Notes under the pieces: model-generated
The model's database searches: none
Seen by the model: the letters and a program-made list of their open reading frames with translations, nothing else
What the model was told of the DNA's origin: nothing
In this document: piece by piece, positions 9,923-18,613 of the stretch
How positions within the stretch are numbered: the stretch's first letter is position 1
Layout of the letters: every line of letters begins with the position of its first letter
Program-made: the position numbers and the translations under genes
Source: Rohdeia mirabilis
Lineage (GTDB): Bacteria > Planctomycetota > UBA1135 > GCA-002686595
Length of the DNA stretch: 64,000 nucleotides
Direction: 5' to 3'
Assembly: GCA_007750655.1 (NCBI GenBank)
Contig: CP036290.1
Coordinates: forward strand, 2,108,001-2,172,000

Positions 9923-10599
9923 GATCCTAGCTCGCCTCGCAATCGATCACGACCACCGTGCTGGCTCCCTCGACTCGGCGTGGTTCGGGCGACGGACCGG
10001 GCGAGCCATCGGTCGGCGAACCACCCGTTCACGACGAACGCCGGCGTGCCCCGCCACTGCGGCCGGAACCAGGTCCTGCGCGACCCCGTGGACAGCGTGC
10101 CGGCCCGTTCCCCGAGAGTCTCGGAGCGCTCGACCGAGCCTTTGCGAATCGCCCTGGCGCCGTGCGTGGTCACGCCCCTGCGTCGCACGAGGTGCTCCAC
10201 TCGATCGTCCCGCGCCCGGCCGCGAGATCCGAGCGGGCGCATTCCGGCCGGTCTCTGGCACCACGGTCGAAGGTCCTCGCCGTCCCGATCTCGCTCACCC
10301 CCGCTCGTCGAAGCGATCGCACCCCGGGCACCGGTCCGGGCAGCCGCACGGGTCGTCGACCTCGAGCGAATCGCACGGGCCGTGGCGGCCCACGAAGTGC
10401 CGGCGAGCGAACCAGGATCGATCGCCCTCTGCGTCGGCGCACTGCCCCGCAGCGGACGCGCGCCGCGGACCGCGTGCGCCACAGCGGCGCTCTCGTGAGG
10501 TTCGCTCCGACGGTGTCGCGTCGTCGAGGTGGGCAGCAGCGGCCCGTCGGAACCTCGAGTGGGGCCCCTCGACTCGCACCCCGATCGGTGCGCGTGGAT
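9923..10599. other. 677-bp stretch without a supported gene
   Basis: Several frames are open on both strands but none keeps codon-position bias throughout. Short patches on the minus strand are coding-like: a Cys-rich patch at 10295-10393, and a patch reading GTPAFVVNGWF near 10050 in another phase. They could be remnants of a decayed gene or chance. The -10-like TAGGAT for the FAD gene is at 9924-9929. Confidence 0.45.
9924..9929 (-). promoter_or_regulatory. -10-like TAGGAT upstream of the FAD oxidoreductase
   Basis: GCTAGGAT on the minus strand ends one base before the alternative GTG start (9922) and 49 bases before the ATG at 9874. A promoter here would exclude the GTG start. Confidence 0.3.
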
Positions 10600-12924
10600 C
10601 TAGTCGCTCTGCGGCGGATCCGTCGATCGCTCGGCGCCGTCCGAGCGCGCCGAGCGGCCCACGACGGCCAACGCACAGGCGAGCACGAGTCCGAGCAGCC
10701 CGAGCACGTAGCCCGTGCGCGCACCCGGGGTGTGGTAGGTCGCCGTCACGCGCTGTGCGCCCGCGGGCACCGGGATCGCGGTGACGATCCCGTCGGTGCG
10801 GCGGAAGGTCGTCGCGACGCCGTCGACCTCGACCGTCCAGCCCGGGTTCGTCGACCACGTCTCGGACAGCACGATCACACGCGGCTCGTCGCTCGGATCG
10901 AGGTCGACGTGCGTTCGGTTCGGCCCGTCGCGTTCGAGGGTACCGGCCGACCTGGGCTGGTCCTCGTTGCCGAGCGCCGCACCGATCGCTCTCCAGGTGT
11001 CCTCGTCCGGATCGACCGTCGTCTCGATGACCACAGCGTCGACGTCCGCGGGTCGCGGCGCGCCGTCGACGCACAGGACGAGGTCCCACAGCGCGCGTTC
11101 GGCCGCGTCGGGTCGATCCTCCGCCGTGTACGCGATCAGCGTCGTGTCGATCGGATTCGCCACGTCGTCGAGCATCCGGTAGGCCAGGCGCAGATCGTCG
11201 TCCCCGAAGAGGGCCACGACCTGGCGCGGTGCCATGACCCGGGGGCGCGCGTAGCGGTTGTCCACGAGACTGCGGCCTTCGATGCCGACCGGATCGAGCT
11301 GCACCATCTGCTCGCGTCGCGGCGCGTTGCCCAGGGAGGAGACCAGGTAGCGCGCGCTCATCACACCTGCTCGCCGCGGTCGTTCGGACTCCTCGAGCAG
11401 GCGCTCGCCGTCGCGGTACAGGTGCCGTTCGAGCGTGCGCGGCCAGATGTAGCCGAGGAAGCCGCCCAGCGTCTCGGCGCCCAGTGCGGTCGTGATGAAC
11501 TGCTCGTTCTTCCCGCCGAGCGTGCGCGTCTCGCCGTCCGGTGAGTCCGTCGGCTTGCCGATCCACCACACGCGCCACTCGTCGCCGGCCTTGCGCGCGG
11601 CCTCGGGCCAGCGCTTGTACCGCGCGACCAGGTCCGCGACGGGGTGCGGGCGCGAGATGATCCCGTGGAACACGTCGCGGTTGACGAGCAGGAGCGGCAG
11701 CAGGGCGAGCGGTAGGGCGAAGGCGATGGCCGGTGCGAAGCGTCGCTCCACCCGGTCGGGAAGGCGTTCGACGAGGAGCCCGACGCCGAGTGCGCCGACC
11801 ACGGGCCAAGCCAGGTTCACGAGCGTCCACAGGCGATCGGGTCCCGTGCGGACCAGGGTGAACGGCGGGCCCAGCGCGTAGAGCCAGCTGTAGAACGGGC
11901 CGGCGGCGAAGAAGGTCGTGACGATCGCGACCACGCCGAGGAAACGCACCACTTCGTTGCGGCGTCCTAGCCAGAGTCCGAGCGCGAACAGCGCCAGCCC
12001 GAGTCCCTGAGCGGTCCGCAGGACGAGCCCCTCCCACAGGGTCGCGAGCGCGAACTTGTTGCCGCCGAGCCCGCGCGCGCTCGCGATCCCCTCCGGTACC
12101 GCGTCGACGCGGTTCGTGCTGGGCAACCAGCTGAAGTAGGGCAGGAACTTCGCCAGCGCGAGCAGTCCGGCGGCGACCACCGCGGGCAGGATCCAGCGCA
12201 GGGTGCGCTGCCGCGCCGCCGCGCCGTCGAACAGACCGAAGCGCACGGTCCACAGTGCGCAGAACAGGCTGCCGAAGAGCAGCACGTACAGACCTCCCGA
12301 CGTCGCGAGCAGGCCTCCGAGCAGCGCGAGCGCCGCCGCCCACGGACCGGGGCGCCGACCGCGCAGCGTGCCCTCGATCGCGAGCACCGTCCACGGCAGC
12401 AGCATGTGCGCCGCGCCGTACTCGACGAGGTTCAGGTTCTCGAGCCGCGTGTAGTAGTTGAGCGTGAACAGCGCGCTGCAGACCGTCGCGGCGACCGTGC
12501 CGCGCCCCGGGCGGCCGAGCCGCTCACGCCACAGGTGCGACGCCAGGACGAACGCTCCCAGCGCGCCGACCGCCATGTGCGCCAGGATGAACAGGTTCAT
12601 CGCGCGCGCCGGATCGAGGAACGCCGCCGCCAACAGCGCGGGCGGATAGAGCGTCGGCATCTCCGGGTTGGCGTGGAACGGACTGCCGCCGTAGAGCAGG
12701 TGCTGCCAGTGCGGAAGCTCGCCGTGGTTCTGGAGCGCGTCGCACAGGACTACGAAGCGCGGGAACTGGAGCTGCGCGTGGTCGAGGGCGTAGAAGAGCA
12801 CGTCCTCGGTCACCATCTGGCGGTGGACGACGATCGGCAGCAGGAGCGCGAAGAGTGCGGCGACGACGTGTACGAGCCGTGCTCGCCCGCTCGTCCGCGC
12901 GACTTCGATCGAGGGGCCCGTCAC
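10600..12924 (-). CDS. YfhO-like polytopic membrane protein
   Basis: A 774-aa protein with a first hydrophobic helix at about residues 17-35, then about a dozen predicted transmembrane segments up to roughly residue 415, a long soluble domain, and one last helix near the C-terminus (YVLGLLGLVLACALAVVG). Loop sequences such as HWQHLLYGGSPF and the overall plan match the YfhO / GT-C-fold family, members of which are thought to glycosylate cell-envelope polymers using lipid-linked sugars. The soluble part ends in a beta-rich domain (NPGWTVEVDG) typical of this family. It is the last gene of a three-gene minus-strand unit: its ATG overlaps the stop of the sulfatase-like gene by 4 bp (ATGA). An envelope role is inferred. 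Confidence 0.8.
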   Translation of the reverse strand: MTGPSIEVARTSGRARLVHVVAALFALLLPIVVHRQMVTEDVLFYALDHAQLQFPRFVVLCDALQNHGELPHWQHLLYGGSPFHANPEMPTLYPPALLAAAFLDPARAMNLFILAHMAVGALGAFVLASHLWRERLGRPGRGTVAATVCSALFTLNYYTRLENLNLVEYGAAHMLLPWTVLAIEGTLRGRRPGPWAAALALLGGLLATSGGLYVLLFGSLFCALWTVRFGLFDGAAARQRTLRWILPAVVAAGLLALAKFLPYFSWLPSTNRVDAVPEGIASARGLGGNKFALATLWEGLVLRTAQGLGLALFALGLWLGRRNEVVRFLGVVAIVTTFFAAGPFYSWLYALGPPFTLVRTGPDRLWTLVNLAWPVVGALGVGLLVERLPDRVERRFAPAIAFALPLALLPLLLVNRDVFHGIISRPHPVADLVARYKRWPEAARKAGDEWRVWWIGKPTDSPDGETRTLGGKNEQFITTALGAETLGGFLGYIWPRTLERHLYRDGERLLEESERPRRAGVMSARYLVSSLGNAPRREQMVQLDPVGIEGRSLVDNRYARPRVMAPRQVVALFGDDDLRLAYRMLDDVANPIDTTLIAYTAEDRPDAAERALWDLVLCVDGAPRPADVDAVVIETTVDPDEDTWRAIGAALGNEDQPRSAGTLERDGPNRTHVDLDPSDEPRVIVLSETWSTNPGWTVEVDGVATTFRRTDGIVTAIPVPAGAQRVTATYHTPGARTGYVLGLLGLVLACALAVVGRSARSDGAERSTDPPQSD

Positions 12925-14621
12925 CGTCCGCCGCCAGCGCTCGAACCGTTCGCGTCCTGCGGCGTGTCGGCCCCTTCCTGTGGGGCGTCGATCGGCGCGT
13001 CACCGCCCGCGGAACCGCCGTCCTCGGAATCCTCGTCGCCCGGCACCGCGTACCCGAGCGCCTCGAGGATCTCGCGACTCGCGTCGGACGTCTCCGTCGT
13101 GCCCTCGAACCTCAGTTCGCCGCGCCAGGTGCCGATCAGTTCCTCGAGGCGCACCACCTGGGGCGGGTACTTGTCCGCCAGGTTGCGCGGGAGTTCGTTG
13201 GCCGGCTGCGGGCGCAGCAGTTCGCGCGTCGGACGCCCCTCGCCGAAGCGCGCCACGCCGTGCTCGACCAGGTGCCAGCCGCGCGTGTCCACCACGCTGG
13301 TGATCTCGCGGCCGTAGCCGTAGACCTGCTCGCGCGTCGGCGCCCGCGAGCCCTGCAGCGCGATACCGTCCAGTGGACCAGCGGGATCCACGTCGAGTGC
13401 GCGCAGCACGGTGGGGTGGATGTCCACGTTCGCCGACAGTCCTTCGAGTCGCGCACCGGCGGTGAACCCGGGTCCGCGCACGATCAGCGGCGTGCGCCAG
13501 ACCTGGTCGTAGAACCAGCCCGTGTGACCGACGGTGAAGAGGTGGGAGAGCCCGTTGGGGAGTCCACCGACCTTCTTCAGGGTGTACTCGACGTTGCGTG
13601 GGTAGTCGCGGTACTCCCACAGCATCTCGCCGTGGTCCGACGCGAAGACGATGAGCGTGTCGTCGAGGACTCCGTACTCGCGGAGTTGCTCGATCAACGA
13701 GCCGACGAAGCGATCCGTCGCGCGCACCTCGCCGTCGTAGCGGTTGCTGTCCGCGATGAACTCCGCGCTCGCCTCCGCCAGGGTCGCCGCGCCGCCGTGA
13801 TCGGGATCGAGATTCTTCAGCTCGTCCCAGCCGCTCGACCAACGCTGCCTGAGAGCAGGTTCGTGGAGACGCGTGCCGGTCGCCGTGTACAGGTCGTCCT
13901 GAGGCAGTGGGGCGTACGGATGGTGCGGGTCCATCATGTGCAGCCACGCGAACCACGGACGGCCCGGATCCTCGCGTGCTTCGTACCAGGACGCGAAGGC
14001 GCGCAGCACGACTCCGCCTCGCGCCTGGCCCAGCGGGTAGAGCTCGAAGTGGTCGTAGCCGCGGTCGAATCCGGCATGGCGCCCGAGCACCGGATTGGCG
14101 ACGAACGCGGCGGTCTCGACTCCCGCCTCGGACAGCACCTCGGACAGCAGCGGTACCGTCGAGCGGGGCGCGTCGAACTCCTCGCCCACGTACAACCCAC
14201 TGAGCATCGACTGCATCGACGGACGCGTCCACGATCCCTGCGATCGGTTGTCGAGGTACAGCGTGCCCTCGTTGGCGAGGCGGTCGATGGAAGCCGTCGG
14301 TCGTTCGTAGCCGTAGGCCGAGAGCCGGTCGGCGCGCAGCGTGTCGACGACCAACAGGATCACGCCCGTGGCGCGCTCAGCGCTCGACGCCTCGTCGCGT
14401 CCGCCGACCGCGCCGAACTCGTCCGCGGCGCTCGCACCGCTGTCCGTCGCGGCAGGACCCTTCGCTCCGCTCGGGCTCGCCGGTTCGCTCGCGTCGTCGG
14501 GCGCGCTGGCCGGCGAGTTCGACCCTTGGCCGTCCGCGCACCCGAAGGTGGCGGCGGCGACCAGGAGTGCGAGGACCGTTCGGCGAGCGCGGTCAGAACG
14601 CCCGCTGGAGCTGGGTCGCAT
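12921..14621 (-). CDS. Sulfatase / alkaline phosphatase-superfamily lipoprotein
   Basis: A 566-aa product with a signal peptide ending in a lipobox-like TFGC. ILLVVDTLRADRLSAYGY (metal-binding Asp followed by the substrate region) and FVASDHGE are diagnostic of the sulfatase/phosphodiesterase fold, and NRSQGSWTRPSMQSMLSG occupies the nucleophile region. The nucleophile appears to be Thr or Ser (SWTRPS) rather than the CXPXR of true sulfatases, so it may be a phosphatase, phosphotransferase or an unmodified sulfatase relative. The C-terminus is an acidic, Gly/Ser-rich tail. I chose the ATG at 14621, 7 bases after the DUF885 stop, because it begins a proper signal peptide. Confidence 0.85.
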   Translation of the reverse strand: MRPSSSGRSDRARRTVLALLVAAATFGCADGQGSNSPASAPDDASEPASPSGAKGPAATDSGASAADEFGAVGGRDEASSAERATGVILLVVDTLRADRLSAYGYERPTASIDRLANEGTLYLDNRSQGSWTRPSMQSMLSGLYVGEEFDAPRSTVPLLSEVLSEAGVETAAFVANPVLGRHAGFDRGYDHFELYPLGQARGGVVLRAFASWYEAREDPGRPWFAWLHMMDPHHPYAPLPQDDLYTATGTRLHEPALRQRWSSGWDELKNLDPDHGGAATLAEASAEFIADSNRYDGEVRATDRFVGSLIEQLREYGVLDDTLIVFASDHGEMLWEYRDYPRNVEYTLKKVGGLPNGLSHLFTVGHTGWFYDQVWRTPLIVRGPGFTAGARLEGLSANVDIHPTVLRALDVDPAGPLDGIALQGSRAPTREQVYGYGREITSVVDTRGWHLVEHGVARFGEGRPTRELLRPQPANELPRNLADKYPPQVVRLEELIGTWRGELRFEGTTETSDASREILEALGYAVPGDEDSEDGGSAGGDAPIDAPQEGADTPQDANGSSAGGGR

Positions 14622-14628
14622 CGACGAC

Positions 14629-16566
14629 TCAGCGCGCGAGCGCGCGCACCAGGTAGCCCGCGGGAACGGGACCGGCGGCGAGCAGGTGGCGGTGGAACTC
14701 GGCGGGATCGAAGGCGACGCCCGCGGCGCTGCGCGCACCGTCGTAGAGCGACTCGAGCTTGCGTGCGGTGATCCACGTCGACAGTGCCACGGCCGGACGT
14801 GCGATCACGCGATCCAAGCTCTCTTCGAGTTCGTCGTCCGAGACCGGAACGTGCGCGCGCAGGAACTCGAGGGCCTGCTTGCGTCCCCAGCCGTCGTGGT
14901 GGATCGCGAAGTCCATCGCGGCCAGCGCCGCCGCTTCGAGGCGCACGAGTGCGGCGCCCAGCTGGTCGCCGGGCGTGGTCAGGAGCCCGGTGCTCGAGCC
15001 GATCGCGAGCGAGTAGAGACCGAATCCGCGACCGGACGCCTCGGTGGCCAGGTGGCGCCGGAAGCGCGGCAGCGCCGGGTTCTCGATGGCGCCCGTGGTC
15101 CACAGGTGCCGTCCAGGAAGGAGCTCGACGATGGACAGCGCCCGCACCTCGTGGATGGAGCGGTTGCCCAGGCGCGCGGTGTCGACGAACACGCGCGTCG
15201 GCGTGCGTTCGCCGCCCGCGATCGTGGTGAACGCCGCGCCGCCACCACCGGCCGCGGGCCACAGGGACTCGACCCGGAAGCCCGTCGCCGGAATGGAGCC
15301 GAAGGCGCGCGGAAGCACGCCGCGGGCTTCGCGAGCTCGGGCTTCGATCGCGGCGATCACGGCGTCGCCGTCGCGCGGCGAAGCGTCGGCGTCCGCGGCC
15401 AGCGTCGTACGCAATCGGCGCAGGTCCTCGACGCCGACCACGTCGCGGGCCAGGACGACGACGTCGCGTTCGAGTCGACCCACGTCGTCGACGCAGCGCG
15501 CGTAGTCCTCGGGGGATGCGACACCTTCGCCGAGTTCGCGTGCGAGCAGCGTCCAGTACAGCTCGCGCCCGTCGCGCAGGTGCACGAGACCGATGCGCTG
15601 GGGTCCGCGCGCCTCGGGCAGCAGCTCGTCGACGAGCGTCGCGCGCAGGCGAGCGATGGCCGGCTGCACCTCGTCCTCGACGATGCGCAGCACCTGTTCG
15701 AGGAAGAGCCCGCGGGCTTCCGCGTCGAGCGGATCGTTCGACGCCGGGATCAGGACGCGCGTGCCGAGAGCGCGGATCTCTCCGCGCTGCAGGTGCCGGT
15801 TGACGCGGCGCAGTTCGAGCTGTGCGGACGCGTCGCCGTAGATCTCGGTCGCCAGGGTCGCGAGCGGCTTCTCGGCCGGTAGGTCGACCCACCGTCCGCC
15901 ACCCAGGGCCGGGATCACGAGCGGGTGGTCCATCGGATCGGCTTCGAGCATCGCGTCGCACATGGACACGATCGTCTCGAGCGCAACCACCGGTGCGATC
16001 GATCCACGGCCCGCGGCGCGTTCCAGCGCTTCGCGACTCTTGCGGATCGAATCGGGGATCAGGTTCCAGCGGGCGAGCAGTTGGTCGCGTTCGCGCTGGG
16101 TCTCGACGGGCTGGACGTAGGGCAGCGTCGCGGTCGAGACGAGCAGGTCGATCAGACGACCGGGGTCCCACTCGTCGTAGCCGCGCTGGAGCATGTCGCT
16201 CTCGGTCCGCACCGTGCGCAGCAGGAGATCGCGCGTCAGGCGATCGTCCTCGTCGAGCGAGCCGTCGGAGATGTCGACCACGCGTCGCTCGATGAACCAC
16301 AGCGAGTCGCGCCGGTTCTTGCGGCCGATGGGCGAAATGTCGCTGACGTCACCGTTGAAGCGCGGATCGCCCAGCGAACTGGCGAACTCCGGGTGCGAGG
16401 CGAGGTACCCGTTCCAGTGGGCCTCCGTCACCGCTCCCAGAGCGCCGGACTCGATGTAGCCCTTCGCGTCCGGCCACAGGCCCACGTCCGAGGGCGGCGG
16501 CGGGGCGATCGAGGCGCAGGAACTGGCGAGGAGGACGACGAGAAAGGGGGTGCTGCGAAACGTCAT
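14629..16566 (-). CDS. DUF885-family lipoprotein with altered metal-site motif
   Basis: A 645-aa product with a lipoprotein signal (LLASSC, Cys17), helical throughout and matching DUF885 proteins, which resemble gluzincin metallopeptidases. In active relatives the zinc motif reads HEXXPGHH. Here the equivalent segment reads IVELLPGRHLW, so the first His is Val and the PGHH pair is PGRH. A second conserved patch (GWGRKQALEFL) is present. The protein may be a non-catalytic or differently acting member. It is first in the unit with the sulfatase-like and YfhO-like genes. A TACCAT box (16581-16576) lies 9 bases before the ATG. Confidence 0.75.
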   Translation of the reverse strand: MTFRSTPFLVVLLASSCASIAPPPPSDVGLWPDAKGYIESGALGAVTEAHWNGYLASHPEFASSLGDPRFNGDVSDISPIGRKNRRDSLWFIERRVVDISDGSLDEDDRLTRDLLLRTVRTESDMLQRGYDEWDPGRLIDLLVSTATLPYVQPVETQRERDQLLARWNLIPDSIRKSREALERAAGRGSIAPVVALETIVSMCDAMLEADPMDHPLVIPALGGGRWVDLPAEKPLATLATEIYGDASAQLELRRVNRHLQRGEIRALGTRVLIPASNDPLDAEARGLFLEQVLRIVEDEVQPAIARLRATLVDELLPEARGPQRIGLVHLRDGRELYWTLLARELGEGVASPEDYARCVDDVGRLERDVVVLARDVVGVEDLRRLRTTLAADADASPRDGDAVIAAIEARAREARGVLPRAFGSIPATGFRVESLWPAAGGGGAAFTTIAGGERTPTRVFVDTARLGNRSIHEVRALSIVELLPGRHLWTTGAIENPALPRFRRHLATEASGRGFGLYSLAIGSSTGLLTTPGDQLGAALVRLEAAALAAMDFAIHHDGWGRKQALEFLRAHVPVSDDELEESLDRVIARPAVALSTWITARKLESLYDGARSAAGVAFDPAEFHRHLLAAGPVPAGYLVRALAR

Positions 16567-16575
16567 GGCGCCGCC

Positions 16576-16581
16576 ATGGTA
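16576..16581 (-). promoter_or_regulatory. -10-like TACCAT for the DUF885 operon
   Basis: TACCAT on the minus strand (16581-16576) precedes the ATG at 16566 by 9 bases, implying an almost leaderless transcript for the three-gene unit. Confidence 0.3.
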
Positions 16582-16775
16582 GCCACCGAGGGCGGGCGAA
16601 CGGCGCGTTCAATCGGCGTCCGGATCGCACCGCCGGTGGGCGGGGCGGGCGCTGGGGCTCGAGGGCCGCACGCGCCCCGCCGGCCACGGGGCGAACTCCG
16701 AAGGACGAGCGCGGATCCGGTTCCCGACGCTCGCCGCAGCGCGCCCCGTCGCCCGGTCACCCACGCGCCCGAAGC

Positions 16776-17402
16776 TCAGCCAGGCGCGCCGCTGCGTTCG
16801 GCGTCGGACGCGCCACCTTCGAGCGCATGGGTCCGCAGGTCCAGGACGTGCGCCAACGCGCAGAGCACCAAGCTGTGGCGGATCGCGCCGCCGTGCACCG
16901 CCGCTCGCACCGCGGCCGGGTCGAGCAGGTCGACCCGCAGGTCCTCGCCGGCGTCGGGCTCGGGCGGTCCGACCCGCTCGGCGTCCAGCGCGAGCCAGTG
17001 GTGGATCGCGTTGTCGTGGATCGCCGGATTCGGATCGATCGACCCGAGGTGGATCCAGCGCGACGCCACGTAGCCGGTCTCCTCGGCCAGTTCGCGACGC
17101 GCCGCTGTGCCGTGGTCCTCGCCCGGGTCGACCATCCCGCCCGGAATCTCGAGCGTGACGGTCGACGTGCCGAAGCGGAACTGCCGCACGAACACGAGTC
17201 GGCCCTCGGTGTCGACGGCCACGACGTTCACCCAGTCCGGCGTCTCGAGCACCAGTCGTTCGAAGCGCTCGCCGGTGCGCGGATTCTCGAGGTCGTCGAA
17301 GCGCACGTCGAACAGCGCGAGCCGCGGCCCCGGGCGCGATCCGTGGCGCGGCCAGGGACGAGGGGCGTCACCGGGTGTCGAGTCGGGAAGCGTGTGGTCC
17401 AT
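16776..17402 (-). CDS. NUDIX hydrolase, ADP-ribose pyrophosphatase type
   Basis: A 208-aa protein with a full Nudix box GGMVDPGEDHGTAARRELAEETG split as GX5E then REXXEE (quoted in part: GMVDPGE and RELAEETGY). Upstream strands (VFVRQFRFG) and downstream IDPNPAIHDN fit ADP-ribose pyrophosphatase-like enzymes, which hydrolyse nucleoside diphosphate sugars in the cytoplasm. I chose the ATG at 17402 (MDHTLPD). An in-frame ATG at 17501 exists, but it sits inside a TATGGT -10-like box, so it would not be transcribed usefully. The gene is divergent from the EamA transporter. Confidence 0.85.
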   Translation of the reverse strand: MDHTLPDSTPGDAPRPWPRHGSRPGPRLALFDVRFDDLENPRTGERFERLVLETPDWVNVVAVDTEGRLVFVRQFRFGTSTVTLEIPGGMVDPGEDHGTAARRELAEETGYVASRWIHLGSIDPNPAIHDNAIHHWLALDAERVGPPEPDAGEDLRVDLLDPAAVRAAVHGGAIRHSLVLCALAHVLDLRTHALEGGASDAERSGAPG

Positions 17403-17496
17403 CGCGCGGTCGTCGGTGAAGGTCTGGGGCGTCGTCCCGAGATCCGCTCGCCCGCGGCGGTTCGGCCGGACGCACTGGCCCTCGGACACGGCGCGC

Positions 17497-17504
17497 ACCA
17501 TAGT
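17497..17504. promoter_or_regulatory. Overlapping divergent -10-like boxes
   Basis: On the minus strand TATGGT (17502-17497) points at the NUDIX gene. On the plus strand CATAGT (17499-17504) lies 8 bases before the transporter GTG. The two boxes overlap, so the two transcripts may compete. No -35 was recognised for either. Confidence 0.25.
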
Positions 17505-17512
17505 GCCCCCCC

Positions 17513-18505
17513 GTGACCCGTCCCAGCACTCCCGAGTCCGCGCCCGGTTCCGCACGCGCGGGTCACCTCGCCCTGATCGTCGTCCAACTCGTCTTCGGCC
17601 TCTTCCCGGTCTTCGTGAAGCTGGCGGTGAGCGGTGGACTCGCGCCCCAGGCCCTGGCGGCCTGGCGACTGGGCTTCGGGTCGATCGCGGTCGGAGCCGT
17701 CGCCTTCGCGCTGCACGGTCGCGCCGCGATTCCGGCGCGGCGCTTGATGCCGAAGCTGATGGTGTGCTCGCTGCTCGGCGTGCTCGCGAACCAACTACTC
17801 GCGCTGGAAGGCACCGCACGCACGTCGGCCTCGAGCGCGGGCCTGCTGATGACGCTCATCCCCGTCTTCACGTTCGTGATCGCGGCGATCTCGCGCGTCG
17901 AGCGCTTCACCGTGCGTCAGCTCATGGGCGTCCCGGTCGCGATGTGCGGCGCGCTGTGGCTGTTGCTCGCGGCCAAGAGCGGCGCGGTGCCGGGCAGCGA
18001 TCCGGTGCTCGGCAACGGCCTGATCGTCCTCAACACGCTCTGCTACGCGGGCTACCTCGTCTACTCGCGCAGCGTGTTGCGCGAGCTGCCGCCCGCGGTC
18101 TTCCTGTTCTGGGCCTATCTCCTGTCGCTGCCCGCCGCGCCGTTCCTGGCCCACGGCGAAGCGCTCTTCCCGACGACGACGGATCCCGAGTTGCTGGCGC
18201 GCAGCTGGTGGGGGCTCGGTCTCCTGCTCGTCGGGCCGACGTTCCTGGCCTACCTGCTGAACACGTTCGCGCTCACCCGCGTCCCGGCCAGCGTCACCGC
18301 GATCTACATCTACATGCAGCCGTCGATCGCGGCGCTCGGCGCGGCGCTGATCCTCGACGAGCGGCCCACGATCGACCTGGCGATCTCCGCCGCGCTCGTC
18401 TTCGCCGGGATCGCACTCGTCACGTTGAAGCGGCGCCCGCGCGGGATCGCCCAGGTGGCGCCGATCGCTCCCGCGGTGGGGCGCCGCGACGACGCCGCGA
18501 GCTGA
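17513..18505 (+). CDS. EamA/DMT-superfamily transporter
   Basis: A 330-aa product with ten predicted transmembrane helices in two five-helix EamA repeats (about residues 18-150 and 165-310). Typical blocks are VVQLVFGLFPVFVKLA at the start and VTAIYIYMQPSIAALGA near the end of repeat two. It belongs to the drug/metabolite exporter superfamily in the inner membrane; the substrate is unknown. The start is a GTG. It ends at a strong hairpin shared with the convergent kelch gene. Confidence 0.88.
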   Translation: MTRPSTPESAPGSARAGHLALIVVQLVFGLFPVFVKLAVSGGLAPQALAAWRLGFGSIAVGAVAFALHGRAAIPARRLMPKLMVCSLLGVLANQLLALEGTARTSASSAGLLMTLIPVFTFVIAAISRVERFTVRQLMGVPVAMCGALWLLLAAKSGAVPGSDPVLGNGLIVLNTLCYAGYLVYSRSVLRELPPAVFLFWAYLLSLPAAPFLAHGEALFPTTTDPELLARSWWGLGLLLVGPTFLAYLLNTFALTRVPASVTAIYIYMQPSIAALGAALILDERPTIDLAISAALVFAGIALVTLKRRPRGIAQVAPIAPAVGRRDDAAS

Positions 18506-18539
18506 TCGCGAGCGCGGTTCGTGCCCGTCCCTTGACGAG

Positions 18540-18577
18540 GAACGGCCGCGCCACCCGTCGGGGCAGCGCGGCCGTTC
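18540..18577. terminator. Bidirectional 11-bp terminator hairpin
   Basis: GAACGGCCGCG (18540-18550) pairs perfectly with CGCGGCCGTTC (18567-18577) around a 16-base loop. It sits between convergent genes ending at 18505 and 18614, as expected of a shared terminator. Confidence 0.7.
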
Positions 18578-18613
18578 GCACTCGAGAGGCGCCCGTGCGG
18601 ACGCCGTCCGGGG

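Noticed and set aside
9919..10482. A 187-codon minus-strand frame with a GTPAFVVNGW stretch resembling DsbA-type proteins
   Set aside because: Only short patches look coding, no CXXC lies in the same frame, and the C-terminal sequence does not continue a thioredoxin fold. At best it is a decayed remnant.
17403..17501. Longer NUDIX protein starting at 17501
   Set aside because: That ATG lies within a -10-like TATGGT box, and the added residues do not resemble the family.
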